The position numbers were made by a program, and so were the translations under genes. Below are positions 56,352 through 64,000 of a stretch of 64,000 bases of DNA, in pieces. Source of the stretch: Heliocidaris erythrogramma. Lineage: Eukaryota > Echinodermata > Echinoidea > Camarodonta > Echinometridae. The notes below the pieces were generated by a model that saw nothing but the letters and a program-made list of their open reading frames with translations, was not told the origin of the DNA and searched no databases. Numbering within the stretch: the first letter of the stretch is position 1; every line of letters starts with the position of its first letter. Location of the stretch: the NCBI GenBank assembly GCA_025617745.1, contig CM046869.1, positions 11,117,168 through 11,181,167 of the forward strand, given 5' to 3'.

Positions 56352-59300
56352 GTAAGTACAATAAAGTTCTGCATATTTTTATCATATTTCATTGCACAAT
56401 AATGATCGCATTGTACTTTTCCCATGAGTTCCATTCATCATTATACATGGATATAACTTATTATGTTCCTGAGAAATAAGAAACTCGATATTTTAAGAAC
56501 GTTTCAATATTTTCAATTAAAATCTGGTTGCCCTAACTATAGATATAGATAACTATATAACTTGTGGAAGTAACTTCTGTACATTTTCACTACGAAAAGT
56601 TCAAAAGTTTGAATTGAAAAGTCGATATTCAGCAAAAGGCGTCCTACTTCGGCAATGGCATGCAGCTACCCCCCCCCCCCCCTCCCGAGGATTTTCAAAG
56701 TTCCGATATTCGGGAAACCACCACTTCATATTTGGGCAGCGAGGTGCCAAAATATCCATATATTTGTGCAGCGAGGTTCCCAGATAATTATGTAAAATAA
56801 CTTCTGTACATTTTCACTACGAAAAGTTAAAACAAAATGCTCTCTCGCTTCGCTTGCTTGCAAAAAAATTAGAAATTGAAAAGTTGATATTCGGGAAAAA
56901 GGCGTCAGGCCCCTCCTTGCGAAAATGGGCCCGTGTGATCAAGATCTCTATATAGGTCTGCGGTATTCTTTTATTATTATTTATTATTATTTGTGGGGGA
57001 GAGGTATTAGGGTGCAGCATTTTTGTCAGCAAATTTGGATATCACACCCTAAAAATTTGTCCGCAAATTTGGGTGTCACCCCCATGCCCCATTCAAAATG
57101 TTCTAGCGACGCCCCTGAATACGGGTCCATGTTGTCCTGATTTTGCTTCAAAACTGATTGAAGAAAATTATTATTCAATTGCTTTAATTTAGATTTAGAT
57201 GAACACACCAACCAAAAATTACCAAGCCCTTATCAGTAACTAAAACTGTGTATCATAACCAAACATTAAAAGACATAATAATCGGGATGTGTGTTAAAGA
57301 TCAAGTTTGTCGGGGGGGGGCGTTTCATGAAGAGACTTGTCAGATATTTGCTCTCAGCCAATCAGATGCAAGGATTTCAGTAGCCTATAACACTTGTCGG
57401 ATAAAATATCCGGCAACTTCCTTTCGTGAAACGCTCCCATGGTCACGAGACTGAACAGTAAAAGAAATTGTCTCAAAGCAATTGGGAAAGGGTGATTATA
57501 TAGCACATAAGAATTGGTGTATGCTGTAATGTTTTGGAATCATCAAAATTATTAAAAAATTGACTCATTCCTGCTGAAAGACACATGCACTGCACACAGA
57601 AATGTGTATATGGAACTACACACAAATGTTCGGCCCGAACATTTTAGTTGTTTCTTGTCATATTTTGAATGTGAGAGCATTGAAGACCACTCCTTTTCAG
57701 GGAACCTATCTACTATGATAATCTTCCAAACTAACAAAAAGAATGCGAAAGCTCACAAATTATTTCTCATCTTTCCCATGACTCAAGCTTCCCTTTAAAT
57801 ACGCGGTTATTTCATAGCATATAGGATATCATTCGTTCACTTCCTTGCAATATATGTGATTTTTATTACCCGATATTGCACTCTTGTGGGGTGTTGCAAG
57901 AAAGTTGCAATCAATTGCAAATTGTAAAGCAAATTAGAACAACCATTCTGAATGGTTCAGGGTCTGCCCATTCAAGAAGATGCGCCTGCAACAATGATTT
58001 TGATTGGTCAGTACCGATCAGTTGCAACTTGCAATCAATCGCAACTTTCTTGCAACACCCCATTGGATTTGTATCATGAGTAGTTGCTCAATATATCAAA
58101 GTGCTGGTCAGTCTGAGCAAAAAACGTATTTCATTTTTTTCATTGAAGATGTGCTGAGCTGCACCCAAATCATCGAATCTGTGGAGGAATGTAAGCGAGT
58201 TCTTGATCCGATCCTTGATAAGTCCAGAAGAGAGACTGTTGTCATTGGACTGGATTGTGAAGGCGTAGGTCTAGGTAAGTGAATGATTTTATTATCCCCT
58301 CGCCAACGAAGTCGGATGGGGATATAGTAACGCTGCAGTCCGTCTGTCTGTCCTTCCGTCCGTAACAAATCTTGTGAACACTGGTTTCCGTTCGATAACT
58401 TTAGTAATATTTGACGGATTTTAATGAAATTTCATATGAAGGTACATGGTATCAAAAATACAGCCTAAGTTCGATTTCGGAGTATGTAGGTCAAAGGTCA
58501 CAGATCATTAAATATGCAATAATTGCTAATTATGTACATAAGAAAGTTTATTTTCAGATCTTCTCATGGGTCATTCCATAAAGTAGTAAACTTCCTGTAC
58601 ATCCAATCCCCAGGTTTTCGTAACTTCCTTACCTAATATAATAGTATCAGGCCGGGAGCCTGTCCCGAAATAGTCACCCCATTTTACATATGAGATTTGA
58701 CCCCCTAACATGACATGGACCATCCATGTCATTCACAAAAAGCTTGTCAGCTTGAACGAAGCTGCCGGGTTCACACTTCGATATAACGTGACTGAACTTT
58801 ATTCACGCCATTTTGCACAACGAATGATAGTCTTACTTCAGACTATGACTATAGGGACAAAAGAAAATTTTCGCCAAACCTTCAAAAACCTTCCAAAAAC
58901 CGCTCAGTAAGAGGTTATGGGGTCCAGTTTCCCTCCATAATTCCCTGACAAGCAACAAAAAAAAAAAAAAAAAAAAAAAAAGTGCTGGGATAACAGACCC
59001 ATGTCTAAGGATTTTTTTGGGGGGGGGAAATGGGACCCATGTCTAAGGATTTTTTGGGGGGAATGGGACCCATGTCTAAGGATCTTTTTAATGAAAAGGG
59101 GACCCATGTCTAAGGATCTTTCTTCAAAAAGTCACCCTTCCCAGCGGCACATCCCCGTATACCCAATATACGTGAGTACCCCCCACGAAAATGTGGTCGA
59201 ATGTTGGGTTGCCCGATTGGCCAAGAGCAACTCCAGTGTAGCTTCTTTCCACGGCTTCTGCTCATTTTTTGCGATTCGGGGGCTTTAAAATGCGAACATT

Positions 59301-62300
59301 TTCTAAAGCTAGGCCGCTTTGCTCCCTCGCATAATTATTTGCTTTCAGGATCTCGGAATTTTGCTCCCCCCCCCCCCCCCCCCCCAGTATATAGTTCTTA
59401 AATAGCTTTTTTAAGAGGTCAACATTTTAAAAATAAAGATGTAATTTTCGTTGCTTTGTTCGCTATCATGTAAGTTTCGTCGGCCTTTTGCTAAATATTG
59501 CGCCCCCAATATAGGATGAAGTTCATAAAACGGCATTTTGGAGAGGTACAGCATTTAAATGAAGTCTCAAATTTCAGTCGACTTGCTAAATTCCTCGACT
59601 ATTTCTCAAGGGTTTTCATTAATTTAGCTCCCAATTTTAGAAGGCAGTGAATAGGAAACCGTTTATCAATGTACAAAATTCGAACTTCTCTACCACTCAT
59701 TTGCACGGGACAGTTGCAAAGTTTCCTGGGTAAAATTCGCAAAGAAAATGCAAAAGACATTACCGCTCCGTCGCTTTGCTCCTTCGCTTGATCAATAACG
59801 GGATTGGTTTTGGGCACTGGTGGCCGGGGGGGGGGGGGCGCAACTTCATTATTTGCCTCGGGCGCCATAATGCCTAGATACGCCACTGATGTGTACCAGA
59901 TTTAACCAAAATATTACATCCCAAATTACATTTTATCATGTTCAGGATCAGCGAAAGGTTGCCTCACTCTTGTCCAGATTTCAACGTGGGAAGGGAAGGC
60001 TTTCCTCTTCGATGCTTGCAGGAATCCTCAGCTTCTCACAGGGAACTCTAGCCTCAAGAAGATTCTAGAACATGACAGCATCCTAAAGGTATGACGTCAT
60101 CCCATGCATGCATGTTACTCTTTCCCTGTTATCTATCTATATCTATCTATCTATGTCAGCTTCGAGGTCGTTGGGTCGACAATGTGATGGATCTTTAGAC
60201 ACAGATTGTCCATTACTTTCTGTCGTCAGCTGCTCAAAATTCACTAGGAACACGATGACAAAAGAGAGCGGACAAAATATACAGCTCCTCATTGTACCCT
60301 CCACAATTGTTCTGGTAGACAATAGAACATCCCTTATTCCCTTCATTGCTATTATGTAAAATAAGTAGAACAGGTGAATATGCGTGTGACCCTGCTCTAC
60401 ATAATCTTACATAATAGCAATGAAGGGATATTCTTTTGTCTACCAGAGTAAGTGTGGAAGGTACAATGAGGAGCTTTATATTTTGTCCGCTTCTTTGTTT
60501 GCCATGTTCATAGTGATTGCTTTATGATTTAAATGCAGGCCTTAGTCGGTCTGCCCCCTTTTCTTCTGCCATTGGTTCCTCCTTGCAAGATTAGGTTTGC
60601 CAAGCTATGCTTCCCTTCTAGTTACATGACCAAATCACTGCAGATGTCTCTTTTTTTCAAAATTGTGAAAAGGTGATCTTATTTCCCCCTTATAAATCTT
60701 ACTTCCTTGTTGGACGTATGCGAAGTGTAGTGGATATGCAGTAGCCTTCTGATACAATTCATTTCAAAAGAATTTATTCGTTTTTTCCATCTCTGTTTTC
60801 AGTGTCCACGATTCACATCCACACAAAAAGACTGGTGTTACCAGTGCTCTCAACAGGCTCAGCCTAATACTCATGGATATGTTCTCATCATATTTATAAA
60901 AAAAACCTAGATATATTAGGTTTTTACAAAAATTGCAGTTACAACTTTGAGCATCAATAACTTAAAAGTTAGAAGTTGGAAAGGTGAAGGATGTCAAATT
61001 TTTATGGAATTTAGTTTTTTGAAAAAATCAAGGCCCCAGAAACTGTGTGAATCGATGATTAATTCAAAACACCACCATTGCCATTGCGCATTGTAGCTGA
61101 AATTCCAGAGCATCCCTTTTAACCTTGAGGTATGAATCATTAATAACACTGTTGGGACATGGCAAAATTTACAAATGCAAGGCACAGTGGTATTATGGTG
61201 TTATGAATTAATTACTGGCGTCAATTTGTCAAAAAGTGAAAATCTAGTTAAATCTCCAAAACCTTATTTTTAGAACATTTTCATAAAACTTACTCCAAAT
61301 AATTTTGACATCCTTCAACTTTTCTCTGAGGAAAGCTCAATTTGGTACAAGTCATAACTTTTGAGTTATTAACGATCAAATGTGTCAAATGTTTTTTTTT
61401 AACACCTTGTATTTTATAATAATTACATGAGTTTTGTAAACTTTAAGTTTTGCTAATGTATTTTTATTTTAATTCATTCAGTGAATTTGAATGACGAATA
61501 TCAGCACAAACGAAGATAATAACAATTATTCACTGTGAAATAATATGAAGACTGGGTTCTCATCAAGAAAAAAGTAGTACGAACTTATTTAAACAGGAAA
61601 TGTTATTAATAAAATGAAATGACACAATAACTGTTTTTCTTTCCAGCTTCTCATTCCTCTCTCAGCCCCCTCTTTCTCTTTCTCACTCATCCCGCCTTTT
61701 TGTACACCTTCTCTAAGAAGTTAATAATTGCAATATTTCGCTTTTGTATAATTCATACATTTCTACCAGTTTGTTTGATGTTTAATTGATCAACTTTTAT
61801 TTTAGTTGAAATTAACGAAGAGTTTTTTTTAATTATGATTCAGGACTACGAAGGAAAACAGCCTTGTGCTCATTGTCTTTATCCTATATAAATATTTTAT
61901 TATACAAAAAAAATCGTTTTCACCTAGTATGAGTTTGGGTTGTTTTTGTTTGTTTTCTTTTATTTGTGAAATTAAAAAAACAACAATATTTTCATGTGTT
62001 TACGTATATTTGCTTGTGCAAATTACTATCGCGTCATGTTTGTCTTGTTAATAACGTTTTGAATTGTTTGGAAATATGAGGGGGAAATGACACTGAGACC
62101 AGTTGTTTTTGTTTGTTTAATTCTCTGATTCTCTGTTTGGCGTTTGCCAATTTGCTACTCATTTGCAACTGAATAACATAAAATCAAACAATGGATTTAT
62201 CTGAATAAAAGAGAAATATGTAAATGATGCAGTAATTATTTCGTTTTCATTCAATTCAGGTGATCCATGACTGCAAGTCGGACACCGCTGCATTGTACCA

Positions 62301-62340
62301 TGAGTTTGGCGTGGTACTCAAGAATGTGTTTGATACACAG
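55907..62340 (+). CDS. EXD1: EXD1-like copy 4, N-terminally decayed, runs off the window
   Basis: Exons 55907(or 55921)-56351, 58149-58274, 59946-60088 and 62260-62340 join in frame with GT-AG introns and the same phases and lengths as copies 2 and 3; exon 5 would lie beyond 64000. The kept part starts DGPDRLFADIGTPSGVPQEI, covers the winged-helix-like module (LPRLLPLVTSHRAVNRIPNI..FIQSLPQYFTISGS), then exo I (VVIGLDCEGV) and exo II (VIHDCKSD). The N-terminal barrel is missing and a decayed remnant lies at 55624-55735. The start is uncertain: an ATG at 55907, or an acceptor ACTTGTACAG at 55920 joining an upstream exon. Nuclease exons look under constraint, so it may be a shortened functional protein and not a dead gene. 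Confidence 0.72.
57313..57438. mobile_element. Palindromic MITE (GCGTTTCATGAAG), copy 2
   Basis: Same layout and centre (GCTCTCAGCCAATCAGATGC) as 47379-47515; the arms are more diverged. Confidence 0.7.
57897..58062. mobile_element. 166-bp MITE with TSD TTG
   Basis: Ends TGGGGTGTTGCAAGAAAGTT and its inverse. TTG directly on both sides (57894-57896, 58063-58065). It ends 86 bases before exon 2 of copy 4. Confidence 0.8.
58149..58274 (+). CDS. EXD1: Copy 4 exon 2 (exo I motif)
   Basis: 126 nt. Acceptor CATTGAAG, donor GTAAGT. Encodes VLSCTQIIESVEECKRVLDP through VIGLDCEGVGLG. Confidence 0.92.
58295..58600. repeat. CTCGCCAACGAAG-type repeat
   Basis: Starts CCCTCGCCAACGAAGTCGGA and TCCGTCTGTCTGTCC, then AAGGTCACAGATCAT. 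I recall this form of sequence as a common marine-invertebrate repeat; ends are not defined here. It lies 20 bases after the exon 2 donor. Confidence 0.4.
58996..59125. repeat. ~38-bp minisatellite
   Basis: Four units of GGGACCCATGTCTAAGGAT plus a T/G run, preceded by a poly-A run at about 58957-58981. Confidence 0.8.
59270..59888 (+). mobile_element. hAT-like dispersed repeat, copy 4 of 4
   Basis: Right end CCTAGATACGCCACTG at 59888 is the inverse of the left terminus seen at 24175. Contains poly-C (about 59367-59387) and poly-G (about 59826-59838) runs. Confidence 0.65.
59946..60088 (+). CDS. EXD1: Copy 4 exon 3
   Basis: 143 nt. Acceptor TGTTCAG, donor GTATGA. Encodes SAKGCLTLVQISTWEGKAFL through SILK. 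Confidence 0.9.
60124..60880 (-). mobile_element. RTE-like LINE 3' part, interrupted by a MITE
   Basis: On the minus strand, 60880-60780 reads as RT (VTPVFLCGCESWTLKTEM; FLCGCESW is typical of RTE/BovB types). 60640-60516 and 60241-60150 match the fragment at 3170-3420. The 3' end abuts (AGAT)n at about 60124-60155. The MITE at 60242-60515 sits inside it. Confidence 0.7.
60242..60515. mobile_element. CACTA-like palindromic MITE, copy 2, inside a LINE
   Basis: Ends CACTAGGAACACGATGAC and, reversed, CACTATGAACATGGCAAAC. ATT directly on both sides. Near-identical interior to 11421-11686, including GAGCGGACAAAAT and CAATGAAGGGAT. Confidence 0.78.
60881..62259 (+). other. Copy 4 intron 3, remainder
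   Basis: No element ends are recognised. Several AT-rich segments; a CT-rich tract at about 61655-61690. Ends in the acceptor TCAATTCAG. Confidence 0.4.
62260..62340 (+). CDS. EXD1: Copy 4 exon 4 (exo II motif)
   Basis: 81 nt. Donor GTAAGT. Encodes VIHDCKSDTAALYHEFGVVL through VFDTQ; the VFDTQ ending matches the form I expect of EXD1 proteins. Confidence 0.92.
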
Positions 62341-62369
62341 GTAAGTCATGTCCCTTGTGATACCATTCG

Positions 62370-62690
62370 CCAGGTTTGTTAATTTTTCTTTTTTCCCTCT
62401 AATCACGCTCAGCGGTCTAGGAATGTTATCTTTTTCTTTTCTGTATGTATTGGAGTTATTTTCTTTTTATATATTTATTATGTACTATTATGTACTAAGG
62501 GCACCCTCACCCCAAGCTTTTGCTTTTAGAGGTGTGTCCTCCAACTGTGTATGTACCACATGAATGTATACTTTGTCATATTTTTGTTTAAAATACAATT
62601 ACATTATTTTTCTCATTTACTACTTTGTACACTTATATTGAAAAGTTGGAAATAAATGTCTTTAAATTGAAAATTGATTGAATTATCTAA
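62370..62690 (+). mobile_element. LINE 3' UTR with conserved hairpin motif
   Basis: GGGCACCCTCACCCCAAGCT, then TTTGCTTTTAGAGGTGTGTC, then CTCC parallels the 3' UTR motifs of the LINEs at about 11930-11975 and 14208-14250. Tail AAATAAATGTCTTTAAATTG. Confidence 0.55.
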
Positions 62691-63374
62691 TTCCCAGTTG
62701 GGCGTGTGTCAATTTGCTGACACAAAATACTAAATACCATAACGATGTCAATAAAATAAATAACGTGCAAGAAAAGATAAAGAGGTCCTAATTTATAGCA
62801 TTAATTGACATTTAAGAAATCGTCACAATATTTTTTTTAGAAAAAAATCAACGCAAAACTATACATGTAGTTTTAGGTCCTACCATTCCAATGGTAGTCA
62901 TGATCAAACAATCGGGTTCTTAAATTTATAAAGAAATGATAGACTCCCTTTTCTAATGTTTTACATTGGTATCCAAATCGATAATGTTATATAATTTGTT
63001 ACAGGTTAAACTTGAGTAGTAATATTATGATTTGCTATATTTTCTCTTTCTTTCCATTTTATTTCCATTATGATTGTTACTTTTCTTTATACTAATGCTT
63101 TTTTTGTAAAACAAAATATTCATGTCAATGTCAATGAAGTTTCTCAATGAAATACCAAAATACCATGGCGAGAACTGAAGAGTGGCGGATAAAGACCCAC
63201 CACTTTGAACATTCATAACCTTTTGGTATAATCATTCAACTCTCTAACTTGAACTAGCATGGTTTGAAGTACATATTATTGTTACTTTAAGTTTAAGACA
63301 TATAATGCCCTTGTCGTTGAGATGAAAATGCTACCTGAAAAAGGACATAATTTAATAACCCTGACCTTTGGTTA
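62691..63374 (+). other. Copy 4 intron 4 (presumed), nothing recognised
   Basis: No coding or repeat ends are seen. Confidence 0.35.
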
Positions 63375-63425
63375 CATGTCGTTTATCCGAAGGTTCATAA
63401 TTCCGAATGTTCAGAAAACGACGAC
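63375..63425. repeat. TTCATAATTCCGAA repeat element, copy 4
   Basis: Compact form: TGTCGTTTATCCGAAGG, GTTCATAATTCCGAA, then an inverted end TTCAGAAAACGAC. Confidence 0.6.
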
Positions 63426-63435
63426 CCCCTTACTA

Positions 63436-64000
63436 TTATTTGATTTGATTTGGATTTTTTTATTTACCATCAACGACATTTAAGTACAATACATATTTAC
63501 ACAATGATATTTACATATAAAGGAAGAAAGCATTGGTTGGTGAAAGGGGCCAGATGATAGCATATGTGCTAGTCGAGCCTGACCCACAACAGAAAAACAA
63601 GTATTTCGCTAAAGTTCAGCATACAATTATTAACAAAAAATAATAACAGTTAACAATGGAAGTAAAAAAAGTACAAAGTAATGTTAAATACATTTCCTGT
63701 ATATACAGAATATTTGCAAGGATGTTTTCATTTATGATTCATACTCAGCAAGTGTGTTGTAATAGAATTCCGAAAGCCACTTCTAGACCTGGGTAATCTC
63801 ATTTTAAGAGGTAATCTATTCAAAAATTCACTGCCCGAGAAAGACAATGAAAATTGACCTTGTGCCCCTCTTTGCTTTTGCCTTGTATAATGTCACAGTA
63901 ATGTACTGAAGTATGATGCAAGTTGTTATATAAATCATATATGAAGTAGAAATTGACAAATCATGCAAATCATATACATTAAGGGTTCGCAAACGTTGAA
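63436..64000 (-). mobile_element. CR1-like LINE 3' end, continuing past the window
   Basis: Minus strand: about 63890-63740 gives broken C-terminal blocks of the form QGKSKEGHKVNFHCLSRAVN followed by PGLEV-like residues; the 3' end AAAAATCCAAATCAAATC forms the tail at about 63436-63460. Confidence 0.5.

Overview
The window is animal genomic DNA: AT-rich, intron-bearing genes, and a very high load of non-LTR retrotransposons, foldback MITEs, minisatellites and poly-C/poly-G tracts. The repeat mix fits a marine invertebrate deuterostome, most likely an echinoid. It includes a tRNA-derived SINE, CR1/L2-like LINEs ending in short tandem tails, and palindromic MITEs. The organism assignment is inference from repeat style; no species-diagnostic gene was seen.

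The only convincing host protein genes are four paralogues of one family, a DEDDy 3'-5' exonuclease of the EXD1/Egalitarian type (piRNA-pathway and RNA-localisation relatives). Copy 1 (+) contributes only its acidic last exon at 1-160. Copy 2 (-) is complete at 27004-9810: six exons, 571 codons. Copy 3 (+) is complete at 40071-50288: six exons, 507 codons. Copy 4 (+) has four exons at 55907-62340 and runs off the right edge; its N-terminal domain is decayed. Exons 2-4 have identical lengths (126, 143, 81 nt) in all three copies that show them, and exon 5 is 236 nt in both complete copies. All observed intron phases agree, so the gene structures are well supported. Copies 2 and 3 are divergent (head to head, 13 kb apart); copies 3 and 4 are in tandem.

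Layout: 1-9.4 kb holds the end of copy 1 and then intergenic DNA with MITEs, LINE ends and a 480-bp palindrome carrying a hammerhead-ribozyme-like fold. 9.8-27 kb is copy 2, with introns filled by two adjacent LINEs (one hit by a CACTA-like MITE), several foldback elements, a 1.1-kb non-autonomous DNA transposon and a SINE. 27-40 kb is the divergent intergenic space, with a Harbinger-like transposon, LINE pieces, and a repeat element inserted into a minisatellite. 40-50.3 kb is copy 3, with a TTAA-flanked palindromic element and a 3-kb LINE in intron 2. 50.3-55.6 kb is intergenic and contains two tRNA-Arg(UCU) genes at the centre of a 0.5-kb inverted repeat. 55.6-64 kb is copy 4 with its own intronic repeats and a LINE end at the window edge.

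The paralogues share an intact nuclease core (D-x-E, HDC-x-x-D, Y-x-x-x-D) and a winged-helix-like module. They differ in N-terminal integrity and in their short acidic tails. This looks like a young, evolving local family, probably acting on small RNA or mRNA; the function is inferred from the family and not shown by the sequence.
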